Source: Peribacillus tepidiphilus
GTDB lineage: Bacteria; Bacillota; Bacilli; Bacillales; DSM-1321
Direction: 5' to 3'
Assembly: GCF_009466385.1 (NCBI RefSeq)
Contig: NZ_WIAQ01000020.1
Span: forward strand, 1-64,000
DNA length: 64,000 nt
The position numbers were made by a program, and so were the translations under genes. The number at the start of each line of letters is the position of its first letter. Position 1 is the stretch's first letter. Below, one piece after another: positions 8,385-16,526 of the stretch. The notes beneath the pieces are model-generated. The model ran no database searches and was not told the origin of the DNA. It worked only from the letters and a program-made list of their open reading frames with translations.

Positions 8385-9458
8385 CTATATTGAAAAGTCT
8401 TCCGGCACAAAAACTTTTAGCTGTTTTGGTTTCACAAACACTTGTTCACCTGTTTTCAACTGCAGGTTTCGATACAACTCTTTTGTTAGCTCAGCTTCAA
8501 GAAATTCTGATGTATCATTTATTTGTAATTCAAGGTGAACAATAGGACCTACCACATGTATATGCTTGATTATTGCTGAGACTGCATCACTACTATTTTC
8601 TTTTCTCTCTACACTAATTTCATGAGGACGAACATACCCAACGGCTGTTGTGTTTTCTGCCTCAATATATTCCGGAACATCGATTTGAAAATTCCCTTGA
8701 TGCAGCTTTCCTTTATGAAGGCGACCTCGAAATAAATTCACATTTCCTAAAAAGCCATAAACAAAAGGACTGTTTGGATGATCATATACCTCTTCAGGGC
8801 TTCCAACTTGCTCAATCCTTCCTTCATTCATTACTACTACTCGATCTGCGACATCTAATGCTTCTTCTTGGTCGTGAGTGACAAATATGCTTGTTATATG
8901 AAAATCATCATGTAACCTTCTTAGCCAACGTCTAAGATCTTTTCTTACCTTAGCATCTAAAGCACCAAATGGTTCATCTAGTAATAATACTTTTGGTTCA
9001 ACTGCTAATGCTCTAGCTAATGCGACACGCTGTCTTTGACCTCCAGAGAGTTGTGAGGGATAACGATCTGAAAATGCTTCTAACTTTACTAACTGAAGTA
9101 ATTTGTAAACTTTTTTTTCAATTTCCTTTTTTGAAGGTCGTAACTTTTTAGGACGAACCTTTAGGCCGTAAGCCACATTCTCAAAAACATTCATGTGGCG
9201 AAATAAAGCATAATGCTGAAAAACAAATCCCACTTTTCTCTCTTTTGTATGAATATGAGTGATATCTTCATTATCAAAAAGAATAGTTCCTTGATCTGGA
9301 GCTTCTAATCCAGCAATGATACGAAGCAATGATGTTTTCCCAGATCCTGATGGTCCTAGAAGAGCGACTAATTCACCTGTTTGAATATCCATATTAATAT
9401 GATCAAGTGCTTTAAATGAGCCGAACGATTTTGAAATATTTTTTATTATTATACTCAC
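8385..9458 (-). CDS. cysA: Sulfate/thiosulfate ABC transporter, ATP-binding protein CysA
   Basis: This 357-aa ATPase has Walker A GPSGSGKT (about residues 35-42), signature [15 protein letters not shown], Walker [13 protein letters not shown] and switch His in [14 protein letters not shown]. The C-terminal 120 residues form a TOBE-like regulatory domain ([13 protein letters not shown]), as in CysA. It powers uptake through CysT/CysW at the cytoplasmic face. It is the last gene of the operon, 35 bp after cysW. The neighbouring Sbp and CysT/W types fix the substrate as sulfate/thiosulfate rather than another anion. Confidence 0.93.
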   Translation of the reverse strand: MSIIIKNISKSFGSFKALDHINMDIQTGELVALLGPSGSGKTSLLRIIAGLEAPDQGTILFDNEDITHIHTKERKVGFVFQHYALFRHMNVFENVAYGLKVRPKKLRPSKKEIEKKVYKLLQLVKLEAFSDRYPSQLSGGQRQRVALARALAVEPKVLLLDEPFGALDAKVRKDLRRWLRRLHDDFHITSIFVTHDQEEALDVADRVVVMNEGRIEQVGSPEEVYDHPNSPFVYGFLGNVNLFRGRLHKGKLHQGNFQIDVPEYIEAENTTAVGYVRPHEISVERKENSSDAVSAIIKHIHVVGPIVHLELQINDTSEFLEAELTKELYRNLQLKTGEQVFVKPKQLKVFVPEDFSI

Positions 9459-9493
9459 TATACAAAACTCCTTTTAAGAGTGATTTTGCATCT

Positions 9494-10357
9494 TTAAATA
9501 CTTCTTGTTTTCCATTCAATAAAATTTTTTACAATTAGAGTAATGATTGCGAGGATTGACATTAATGAGGCAACCGCAAAAGCTGCTGAAAACTGATACT
9601 CATTGTATAAAATTTCAATATGCAAAGGCATTGTATTAGTTAATCCCCGAATATGCCCAGAAACTACAGATACAGCTCCAAATTCTCCAATCGCACGAGC
9701 GTTACACAGGATTATTCCATATAATAAACCCCACTTAATATTCGGGAGTGTAACAAGAATAAATGTTTTCCAGCCGCTCGCACCTAAAGTTAATGACGCT
9801 TCCTCCTCTGCAGATCCTTGTGCTTGCATTAATGGAATTAGTTCACGTGCAACAAATGGTAATGTTACAAATATCGTTGCGAGGACAATTCCTGGTACAG
9901 CAAAAATGATTTTCATATCATTTTCAAAAAACCATGGGCCAAATAATCCATGAGAACCAAATAACAGAACAAACACTAATCCAGCAATTACTGGAGAAAC
10001 AGCAAAAGGAAGATCAATAATGGTGATTAATACGTTTTTCCCTTTAAAATCAAACTTTGTCATTGCCCATGCTGCAGCTACACCAAAAATTGCATTCAGT
10101 GGAACAGTCATAAGAACTACTAATAAAGTTAATTTAATAGCTGCCAGTGCGTCTGGATGGCTAATGGAAGCTAAATAAACATTCACTCCTTTGTCAAAAG
10201 CCTTGACAAAAATGGCAATAAGGGGCAAAACAAGAAATAAACTCAAAAATCCCAGTACAATGAAAATAAGTAACCAGCGAACAACCCGTGGTTCAGTTGT
10301 GTTTCTAGATGCTTGAACAAGTATACCCGGTTGTTGCATCGGAATTTGTCCAGCCAT
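9494..10357 (-). CDS. cysW: Sulfate ABC transporter permease CysW
   Basis: This 287-aa permease has six hydrophobic helices and the EAA coupling loop EEEASLTLGASGWKTFILVTLP (about residues 185-206), which docks on CysA. The segment ARAIGEFGAVSVVSGHI is the CysT/CysW hallmark. The N-terminal tail of about 30 residues before the first helix is typical for CysW. It starts 11 bp after the cysT stop and is co-transcribed with it. Confidence 0.92.
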   Translation of the reverse strand: MAGQIPMQQPGILVQASRNTTEPRVVRWLLIFIVLGFLSLFLVLPLIAIFVKAFDKGVNVYLASISHPDALAAIKLTLLVVLMTVPLNAIFGVAAAWAMTKFDFKGKNVLITIIDLPFAVSPVIAGLVFVLLFGSHGLFGPWFFENDMKIIFAVPGIVLATIFVTLPFVARELIPLMQAQGSAEEEASLTLGASGWKTFILVTLPNIKWGLLYGIILCNARAIGEFGAVSVVSGHIRGLTNTMPLHIEILYNEYQFSAAFAVASLMSILAIITLIVKNFIEWKTRSI

Positions 10358-10368
10358 GAATATCCTCC

Positions 10369-11208
10369 TTAATTGTGTACAAATTTTTTATTTGTCCACC
10401 ACTGTAATAAGTTAATAACAAATAAAAGAATAAAAGAGAAAATTAACATAACCGTAGCGATGGCTGTAGCCCCTGCATAATCATATTGTTCCAGTTCTGT
10501 CATAATTAATAGTGGTGTAATCTCTGTGCGCATCGGCATATTTCCTGCAATAAAGACTACTGAGCCATATTCTCCTAAAGCTCTTGAAAATGCTAAAGCA
10601 AAACCCGTAAGAATAGCTGGAAGTAACTCTGGAAAAATAACTTTTATAAACGTATGAAGGCGACTTGCCCCTAGACTAGCCGATGCCTCTTCCATTTCCT
10701 GATCTATATTTTGTAAGACAGGTTGAACCATACGAACAACAAATGGTAATCCAATGAAAGTTAAAGCAATGATAATTCCTATAGGAGTAAACGCTACCTT
10801 GAAACCTAAAAATTGCCCAATCCATCCATTAGGTGTATACAAAGATGTTAAAGCAATCCCAGCTACAGCAGTTGGTAATGCAAAAGGCAGGTCAACTAAT
10901 CCGTCTACAATACGCTTACCTGGAAAATGATAACGTACTAATACCCAAGCTATTAACACGCCAAATATTACGTTAATAAAAGCTGCAGCAAAGGATGCTC
11001 CAAAACTCAATTTATAAGAAGCTATGACTCTAGGTTCCGATATTGTGTCCCAAAAATCCTTCCATCCCATACTAACTGTATGAAAAAAAACCATTGATAA
11101 AGGTAGTATGACAAGAAAACTAATGTATAACATCGTAAACCCAAGTGATAATCCAAATCCAGGTAGTATACTTTGGTTTTTAATTTTTGATATGGATAAG
11201 TTGATCAT
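10369..11208 (-). CDS. cysT: Sulfate ABC transporter permease CysT
   Basis: Paralogue and partner of CysW: six helices, EAA loop EEASASLGASRLHTFIKVIFPE and the SRALGEYGSVVFIAGNMPM block diagnostic of CysT. I place the start at 11208 (MINLSISKIKNQS, 279 aa), with GAGGTG about 6 nt upstream. The open frame extends six codons further to 11226, where no ribosome site fits. It lies downstream of sbp after a small hairpin. Confidence 0.92.
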   Translation of the reverse strand: MINLSISKIKNQSILPGFGLSLGFTMLYISFLVILPLSMVFFHTVSMGWKDFWDTISEPRVIASYKLSFGASFAAAFINVIFGVLIAWVLVRYHFPGKRIVDGLVDLPFALPTAVAGIALTSLYTPNGWIGQFLGFKVAFTPIGIIIALTFIGLPFVVRMVQPVLQNIDQEMEEASASLGASRLHTFIKVIFPELLPAILTGFALAFSRALGEYGSVVFIAGNMPMRTEITPLLIMTELEQYDYAGATAIATVMLIFSFILLFVINLLQWWTNKKFVHN

Positions 11209-11252
11209 GAACACACCTCTACACATGATTGCTTAGTAAATTAGAAAAAAGG

Positions 11253-11281
11253 TGAAGATACATAGACTTTCCTATGTACCT
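11253..11281 (-). other. Intercistronic hairpin between sbp and cysT
   Basis: On the minus strand GGTACATAG pairs with CTATGTATC around a short loop (one mismatch allowed), with no T-run after it. This suits an mRNA-stabilising or partial-termination hairpin giving more binding protein than permease; that role is inferred. Confidence 0.5.
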
Positions 11282-11298
11282 TTCACTATAACCTTCTA

Positions 11299-12369
11299 TT
11301 AAGGCTGATAAATTTGATCAAATGTTCCACCATCATTAAAGTGGGTTTCCTGAGCTTTGTTCCATCCACCAAATCTTTCATCTATTGTTACTAGATCAAT
11401 TTCCGGGAATGTATCTTTATACTTTTTTTGTATTTCTTCATTTCGTGGACGGTAATAATGTTTAGCAGCAATTTCTTGACCTCTATCTGTATACAAATAT
11501 TTAAGGTAGGCTTCAGCTACTTCCCTTGTACCTTTTTTCTCTACAACTTTATCAACAACAGCAACAGGTGGTTCAGCAAGTATACTTATTGAAGGAACGA
11601 CAATTTCAAATTCATCTTTTCCTAATTCGTTCAACGTAAGGAATGCCTCGTTCTCCCATGCAATTAACACATCCCCAATCCCTCTTTCAACAAAAGTGGT
11701 AGTAGAGCCTCGAGCTCCAGAATCTAACACTTCAACATTTTTATATAATTGACTTACAAATTCTTTTATTTTCTTTTCGTCGCTATTATATTTTTTATCT
11801 GCATAAGTCCAAGCTGCTAAGTAGTTCCACCTTGCACCTCCAGATGTTTTTGGGTTAGGAGTAATAACCGAGACACCTTTTTTGATTAAGTCGTCCCAAT
11901 CATTAATTCCTTTAGGATTTCCTTTTCTAACAAGAAACACAATGGTTGAAGTGTAAGGAGTAGAGTTATGATTCAATCGTGTTTGCCAATCTTTTTCAAG
12001 TAAATCGCCGTCTTTAGCAATCATATCAATATCATAGGCTAAAGCTAATGTAACTACATCAGCTTCAAGACCATCAATAACCGCACGTCCTTGCTTCCCT
12101 GATCCTCCATGGGATTGTTGAATGGTGACAGTCTGACCTGTTTTCTCTTTCCAATATTTATTGAACTCTTTATTAAAATCTTGATATAACTCGCGAGTTG
12201 GATCATAAGAAACATTTAGTAATTCAACTGAATCTTTGTTAGACGCTGCTTCATTATTTTTTTCTTCATTTCCACTATTCGTTTGATTACTGCTGCATCC
12301 AGCTAGCACAACTGTTAACAGCATTAAAGTAAGAAAAAATGTAAAAATTGTACGTTTGGTATTCAACAT
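11299..12369 (-). CDS. sbp: Sulfate-binding lipoprotein of the ABC importer
   Basis: This 356-aa protein starts with a lipoprotein signal ([12 protein letters not shown] lipobox) and a Ser/Asn/Glu linker. The sulfate-binding fold follows: [52 protein letters not shown], the [16 protein letters not shown] anion-binding loop and [27 protein letters not shown]. It captures sulfate/thiosulfate outside the membrane for CysT/W/A. It is the first structural gene of the operon, with GAGGAG before the ATG and a leader of roughly 300 nt. Confidence 0.94.
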   Translation of the reverse strand: MLNTKRTIFTFFLTLMLLTVVLAGCSSNQTNSGNEEKNNEAASNKDSVELLNVSYDPTRELYQDFNKEFNKYWKEKTGQTVTIQQSHGGSGKQGRAVIDGLEADVVTLALAYDIDMIAKDGDLLEKDWQTRLNHNSTPYTSTIVFLVRKGNPKGINDWDDLIKKGVSVITPNPKTSGGARWNYLAAWTYADKKYNSDEKKIKEFVSQLYKNVEVLDSGARGSTTTFVERGIGDVLIAWENEAFLTLNELGKDEFEIVVPSISILAEPPVAVVDKVVEKKGTREVAEAYLKYLYTDRGQEIAAKHYYRPRNEEIQKKYKDTFPEIDLVTIDERFGGWNKAQETHFNDGGTFDQIYQP

Positions 12370-12407
12370 TATCCATCTCCTCTTTTCATTAATGATTTAA
12401 ATAAAAA

Positions 12408-12460
12408 AAGGCTGCCATCATTTAATAAAAGATAAGCAGCCTTCAGTTTTTCTGATCAGC
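12408..12460 (-). promoter_or_regulatory. Sulfate operon attenuator 2 (leader terminator plus conserved motif)
   Basis: On the minus strand the motif GCTGATC..A.AAACTGAAGGCT (12460-12438) runs directly into a terminator: AAGGCTGC pairs with GCAGCCTT (12443-12408) and T7 follows, about 40 nt before the sbp ATG. It is the second of two copies of this arrangement and lies 30 nt after the Cys-rich leader ORF. Confidence 0.8.
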
Positions 12461-12489
12461 ATAAATATTGTTCCTAATAAAGTTATTAC

Positions 12490-12561
12490 TTACTCAATCA
12501 ATATCTGACTAAACCAGAGACACTCAAAACATGAATAACAACAGTTAGATACGTTTATCAT
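12490..12561 (-). CDS. Cys-rich leader peptide of the sulfate transport operon
   Basis: This 23-codon ORF (ATG at 12561, TAA at 12492-12490) is preceded by AAAGGTGG, a good ribosome site about 3-5 nt from the ATG. Cys occupies codons 7, 8, 11 and 14, all TGT: four of 23 residues, in a transcript that encodes sulfate uptake. The ORF lies between two leader terminators, downstream of a sigma-A promoter. The end of the ORF (TTTAGT, 12513-12508) can pair imperfectly with ACTGAAG at the base of terminator 2 (12447-12441). A ribosome stalled at the Cys codons would leave that segment free, so the arrangement suits classical attenuation by cysteine supply. That mechanism is inference; the ORF, its ribosome site and its Cys content are visible. 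Confidence 0.7.
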   Translation of the reverse strand: MINVSNCCYSCFECLWFSQILIE

Positions 12562-12592
12562 TTCCCACCTTTCTTTATATTGTATATAAAAA

Positions 12593-12641
12593 AAGGCTCA
12601 TACTCGCAGGAGAGTATGAGCCTTCAGTTTATCCGATCAGC
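12593..12641 (-). promoter_or_regulatory. Sulfate operon attenuator 1 (leader terminator plus conserved motif)
   Basis: The same 23-nt motif (12641-12619, 21 of 23 identical to the copy at 12460-12438) runs into a 13-bp perfect terminator stem AAGGCTCATACTC/GAGTATGAGCCTT (12624-12593) with T8. An alternative pairing is visible: CCTTAGT (12653-12647) with ACTGAAGG (12628-12621, one bulged G) would exclude the terminator. No ORF fits before this first copy. Confidence 0.8.
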
Positions 12642-12683
12642 TTAGTACTAAGGTAACTAAAAATGAAAATTATTTTTTTATTA

Positions 12684-12720
12684 ATGTTATCCCAACAATC
12701 CCTATGTGTCAAGTAGGGAT
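12684..12720 (-). promoter_or_regulatory. Sulfate operon promoter and overlapping inverted repeat
   Basis: TTGACA (12707-12712) and TAACAT (12684-12689) are 17 nt apart on the minus strand. The -35 box sits inside a perfect 7-bp inverted repeat ATCCCTA...TAGGGAT (12698-12720, 9-nt spacer), a candidate operator. I cannot name the regulator. The remaining gap to 12907 shows no gene. Confidence 0.65.
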
Positions 12721-12907
12721 TAATATTAAAATTTATTAAAGATTGACATATTGTAAACGCTTTTTCTCAGAAAACTTTTCTTTTTATTTTTTAAATCTTG
12801 GATTCGCAGGGTGAAGGTAATCCCCCTAAAAGTTAGGGCTTGAATTAATAAGTAGAAAGGGGATGTCCGAAAAGGGCAACTTCATTAATAATTGAAAATT
12901 TTCAGCC

Positions 12908-13360
12908 TCAGGATCCTAAACTCAAAAATTGAATAGCTTGCTGAACATACTCATTGATTTTTACTTGGTCTTCTTTATTTGGATTTAAATGAATTCTTAA
13001 TGGTTCAGTAGTCATAATTCCACCTTGTTTTATCAGAAGTTTTTGGAGGTGATCAAGAGCTCCGCAAAATTCAGGATAGGATGTATCGCCTGAACCAAAT
13101 AATGCAAATGGGAACTGGTTTAATTCTAATTCCTCTAATTCTTCTATTATATCTAAACACTCATCAGGATAATCTCCGTCTCCCCATGTATACATACCGA
13201 TAAACGCCATATTATAGTCAAGGATCTCAGATGCGGATTTTAAACTTAGCATGTCGATTAAATCAACTTCAAAGTTATTTTCTATCAGCTCATTTGTTAT
13301 GAACTCAGCAATGGCTTCTGTATTGCCTGACATACTTGCATATACAACTGCAATTTTCAT
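12908..13360 (-). CDS. ykuP: Flavodoxin (YkuP type)
   Basis: This 150-aa protein shows the FMN phosphate loop ASMSGNTEAIAEFI (about residues 8-21), then GMYTWGDGDYPDE and LFGSGDTSYPEFCGALD, the aromatic loops flanking the isoalloxazine ring. It has the short-chain flavodoxin length. It is an electron carrier that replaces ferredoxin when iron is scarce. I use the ATG at 13360, which has AAAGGAG 8-9 nt upstream. It is the last gene of a Fur-box-preceded locus whose first two genes are broken, so it probably relies on the promoter near 13.95 kb. Confidence 0.9.
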   Translation of the reverse strand: MKIAVVYASMSGNTEAIAEFITNELIENNFEVDLIDMLSLKSASEILDYNMAFIGMYTWGDGDYPDECLDIIEELEELELNQFPFALFGSGDTSYPEFCGALDHLQKLLIKQGGIMTTEPLRIHLNPNKEDQVKINEYVQQAIQFLSLGS

Positions 13361-13376
13361 GAAGACCACTCCTTTT

Positions 13377-13778
13377 TTAATGTAAATAGACGGGTTTTTT
13401 GTTAAGGGAATCTATCCATTTGCTTTCGTCTGAACCAGCAATAAATAATTGATCTTTGTGTCCGGCTCATCTAAAACTATGTCCAGAAACGGTTTCAATT
13501 GGCACTAAATTTTTTTGATCAAAATGTAACTGGTAAATTCGTGAATATCCATATTCGTCTTTGCTTGAAGTTGTAAACAATTGATTTTCTGACGTAAATA
13601 AATCTAAAAAGGCTCTTTCCGTTATCGGTTGATTCATTACGATCCAAGCAGGTTGATCAGGAAGCAGTATTTCCACTGAACCTCTGCTGGAAAAAGCTGT
13701 TCCTTTTGTTATAATTAACCTCCTATCTGTATCGATATAGATCGCTGAAATCATGGACTGATATTCTTTTTTAATCAA
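13377..13778 (-). pseudogene. ykuO: ykuO-like gene remnant (N-truncated, in-frame stop)
   Basis: A 103-codon open segment (13778-13467) ends at TGA, but the same frame continues for 29 coding-like codons (AGHKDQLFIAGSDESKWIDS...) to a TAA at 13377, just before the flavodoxin ribosome site. The left end abuts a flavodoxin fragment without a proper start (only TTG, no ribosome site). Together this suggests the C-terminal part of a larger gene with a premature stop. The name rests on position between two flavodoxin genes, as in ykuN-ykuO-ykuP; I do not recognise the fold. A shortened but functional protein is the alternative. Confidence 0.6.
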
Positions 13779-13780
13779 AG

Positions 13781-13909
13781 TTAAAGTTTGAAAATGTCTA
13801 GTTCTTCAATATCTACATCACAACCGAAACCCTGAAATTGATGAAGTAAAAGTTGTGCAATATCCTCCGTGTTTCCAGACATGCTAACATATCCAATGAA
13901 GACATTCAT
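13781..13909 (-). pseudogene. ykuN: Flavodoxin N-terminal fragment (ykuN remnant)
   Basis: A 42-codon ORF with a good GAGGTGA ribosome site encodes only the beginning of a flavodoxin: MNVFIGYVSMSGNTEDIAQL carries the FMN phosphate-binding loop, then the frame stops after about 42 residues where a flavodoxin needs about 150. The ribosome site, start and Fur-type boxes upstream are preserved, so a deletion removed the rest of this gene together with the front of the next one. Confidence 0.75.
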
Positions 13910-13927
13910 ATAGTCACCTCATTTAGT

Positions 13928-13978
13928 TGAGAATTATTTTCAATAATGTATATTTACTATAAATGAAAATGATTATCA
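13928..13978 (-). promoter_or_regulatory. Two Fur-box-like operators and promoter
   Basis: TGAGAATTATTTTCA (13928-13942) and TGAAAATGATTATCA (13964-13978) closely match the 7-1-7 Fur box TGATAATNATTATCA. Between and across them, on the minus strand, TTGATA-17-TAAATA is a plausible sigma-A promoter. Iron-dependent repression of the flavodoxin locus is expected, as for ykuNOP in B. subtilis. Confidence 0.75.
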
Positions 13979-14059
13979 ATGTCAACTTGATTTTTTAAAT
14001 CTTTTGCTCCATTTTGCATTAGTGATTTCAAAGAATTTTGTAATCTAAATAGTAAAAAA

Positions 14060-14081
14060 AGCCGGAGAAAATTCCCCGGCT
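14060..14081 (-). terminator. Terminator downstream of the germinant-receptor operon
   Basis: AGCCGG/CCGGCT stem (read on the minus strand AGCCGGGGAATTTTCTCCGG) followed by T7. It lies about 100 nt past the permease gene and has no other likely client. Confidence 0.8.
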
Positions 14082-14185
14082 ATGTTCGTATCCATGCTTG
14101 GGTAAGCGGAACTTTCGAACCCGATCAGCGAAGAACAAGCGGTTAAATCAAAAGTGGTGAATCAGCCTCTTCTTCATTGATTTAA

Positions 14186-15283
14186 TTACCTTCGTTTTTT
14201 GCGGTTTTTAAAAAAAGCAATAACGAGAAGTAAAAGAGGAATCATTACTTGAAAAGGAAGATGTAAAACAATCGGAATGATCTTTAACCCTTCCTTTAGG
14301 TGTTCTGGAAAATTACTTGCAATCGAGATCGATAAAAATAAAATGACAAGCCCCATCGGATAAGCCACCCGCGAAGGTTCTTTGATGTTAAACAAATTTG
14401 CAGTGCCAGTCACAACTGCATAGAAAAAAATACTGATTTTAAAAAAGCCCCCAATAATTAATGCAAGCATAAAATAGACATCGAGCCGCTCTAAAAACTC
14501 TGCGATCCTAATTGTCTGTACTGTACTGAGCAAGGGAAATTGCGAGCGAGAAGTGAGATTAACACCAAGAACACTGATGTTAATAGCCATTGCAATCGCC
14601 AAGGTAATTCCGCTTAGCCCTAAAGCTAACAAACCTGTGATTTTCGCCTTTTTTGGGTTATTCAAATACGGCATAACCATCGTAAATACAATGGCTTCCC
14701 CAAATGGAAAATATATGGTCTGAGTTAATACAACTTTCAAAATGGGTCTAATTCCTTCTTCAAATACTGGTCTTAAGTTATTTATTTCAATCAAACCAGA
14801 AAGGAGAATAAGAACGAGTCCAGAAAATGCAAGCAAATACATAAAAACAAATAGTAATTCTCCTGTCCTTGCTAAAACCTCAATTCCTTTCCGGACAGAA
14901 TAAACAATAACAACGAACAATAATGCATTAATGATAAACATAGGTGTTTCTGGATAGAGATAGGTTACCATCATCTCTCCGAAATCCCGCAGCACCCTAG
15001 CCGCAATATAAGAAAAATAAATAATATATAAAAAGGCAAATACTCGTCCTAAAAATTTCCCGATAATTTTTTGCACATATTCTGTTAGCAAAAGATCCGG
15101 ATAATATTGATAAAGCCGATGATAGACTAAAAATAAAAAACATCCGCCTGCCATTCCAAGCAGAATAGCAATCCATGCATCCTGTTTCGCCTCGATTGCA
15201 AGAGGAATTAACAAAGCACTGCCCAATTCAAACAACAATATCAGGACAAACAGCTGAGTTGCGTTAATTTTCGCCTTTTCCAC
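14186..15283 (-). CDS. Spore germinant receptor B subunit (GerAB/GerKB family permease)
   Basis: This 365-aa, about ten-helix protein of the APC-like spore permease family starts with the typical INATQLFVLILLFELGSALL segment. The B subunit binds the germinant within the spore inner membrane. It starts at GTG (15283) after AAGGACGTGA; the upstream C-subunit gene ends 28 bp before. Gene order A-C-B is that of gerK rather than gerA or gerB (A-B-C), from memory. Which amino acid or sugar it senses cannot be read. Confidence 0.92.
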   Translation of the reverse strand: MEKAKINATQLFVLILLFELGSALLIPLAIEAKQDAWIAILLGMAGGCFLFLVYHRLYQYYPDLLLTEYVQKIIGKFLGRVFAFLYIIYFSYIAARVLRDFGEMMVTYLYPETPMFIINALLFVVIVYSVRKGIEVLARTGELLFVFMYLLAFSGLVLILLSGLIEINNLRPVFEEGIRPILKVVLTQTIYFPFGEAIVFTMVMPYLNNPKKAKITGLLALGLSGITLAIAMAINISVLGVNLTSRSQFPLLSTVQTIRIAEFLERLDVYFMLALIIGGFFKISIFFYAVVTGTANLFNIKEPSRVAYPMGLVILFLSISIASNFPEHLKEGLKIIPIVLHLPFQVMIPLLLLVIAFFKNRKKRR

Positions 15284-15311
15284 TGATTTGTCACGTCCTT
15301 TTCATTATCGA

Positions 15312-16526
15312 TTAATTCATTCCAGAAATGTACGGTTTGTTTCTTAAACCGGTGCGTCGTATAAAAGCGTTTACCTTTACATCTACTTCTATTTTAGGGA
15401 AATACACATCATTCCAATTATGTTTTAGCTTTTTCCATGCTTTTGGATCGGAAATATGTATCGTTTCGCCAAACCCAAAAATATCCGATTTATTTTTCTG
15501 AGCGCGTTTAACGGCATTTTGAATCTCTTTCTTGATTTCTTTTTCCAATTCCTTTTCGATCTTCATTAGAACGAGCGGATCGGTTAGATTCACAGGAACC
15601 GTTACCTCACCGACGTCTCCTTCTACACGGATATTTATCAAAATTTTTGGTTTCCCTTTTAACATATTGGCAGTGACTTTCGTTTTTTGTCTGATTACTT
15701 GATAGCCGATGGATTCTTTTTTTCCTTTCCAGTTAATATTGACCTCAGTTGTTTGAATTTTATTAAGTCCCCATACTGTTCCTCTTGCGTTTTCTCCTTG
15801 TAACCAGTCAATCAACTTTCCATCCTTAAAAACGGCAAGACCACTGGCTTCAAGGGTTGCTTTTGGGGTGGTTTCTTGAATATTCTCGTTTTTGTTTGCC
15901 TGTTTTGAATCCCCTACCAAACGGAATCCTGTGATAATGGGTTCTTTTCCAGGAGATACGAGAGACTTTATTACTTCATGAATATTGACATTTATATGTT
16001 CTCCCCATCTTTGTTCCGTAAATTTTAACGTCTTAATCACTTTATTAGCCGAAATTTTATCGATTGGCGTTATGGTTTTAACAATATCAGCTGCTTTCGT
16101 ATTATGGGCAATTACAACCGTCGCCGTATTCCGAAATTCAGGATCCCGATCTAAGGCATCAAATATAGTAGTGATACCTTGTTCTTTTGCTAGTTCATCA
16201 CTGATGACCAATAGGTTAGTATGGGCATAATATAACCTTCGTGAGGCCTTGCTTGAGGCACGTCTGCTTACTTCAACTATGTTGTTCCCAGTAGCGGAAT
16301 AAACGGTGACAGGTAGCCTCTCCCCACCTCCTCCGCCTTGCATCCCCCCTGCCACGCTTCCAGGATTGACAATTTGAAAGGTTCCGACATACCTGCCCTC
16401 TTCATTTTTATCAATTCCTAAAGCTCCGATAAACGCAAGATCGGTTAATTCCTTATTACTCCAGCATCCTGAAAGTAACACTATGCTTGTTAGTATAATG
16501 AAAGGAAAAATCCATTTACGAATCAT
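15312..16526 (-). CDS. Spore germinant receptor C subunit (Ger(x)C lipoprotein)
   Basis: It carries a lipoprotein signal with lipobox LLSGC (about residue 22) followed by WSNKELTDLAFIGALGIDKNE, the opening motif of Ger(x)C proteins. Three mixed alpha/beta domains complete the roughly 404-aa subunit, ending in NAFIRRTGLRNKP. It is anchored to the outer face of the spore inner membrane and needed for receptor function. I place the start at 16526 (AAAGGTGA 5-6 nt upstream), overlapping the end of the A-subunit gene by 11 bp, which indicates translational coupling. Confidence 0.92.
   Translation of the reverse strand: MIRKWIFPFIILTSIVLLSGCWSNKELTDLAFIGALGIDKNEEGRYVGTFQIVNPGSVAGGMQGGGGGERLPVTVYSATGNNIVEVSRRASSKASRRLYYAHTNLLVISDELAKEQGITTIFDALDRDPEFRNTATVVIAHNTKAADIVKTITPIDKISANKVIKTLKFTEQRWGEHINVNIHEVIKSLVSPGKEPIITGFRLVGDSKQANKNENIQETTPKATLEASGLAVFKDGKLIDWLQGENARGTVWGLNKIQTTEVNINWKGKKESIGYQVIRQKTKVTANMLKGKPKILINIRVEGDVGEVTVPVNLTDPLVLMKIEKELEKEIKKEIQNAVKRAQKNKSDIFGFGETIHISDPKAWKKLKHNWNDVYFPKIEVDVKVNAFIRRTGLRNKPYISGMN

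Noticed and set aside
12404-12660. SAM-I (S-box), T-box or other known riboswitch before the sulfate operon
   Set aside because: The conserved S-box core and the T-box GGTGGAACC sequence are both absent; the Cys-rich ORF and the tandem motif explain the leader better.
14100-14135. Third copy of the GCTGATC motif from the sulfate leader
   Set aside because: Only GCTGATCGG matches on the minus strand; the rest of the motif is missing and the nearest terminator is 40-60 nt away.
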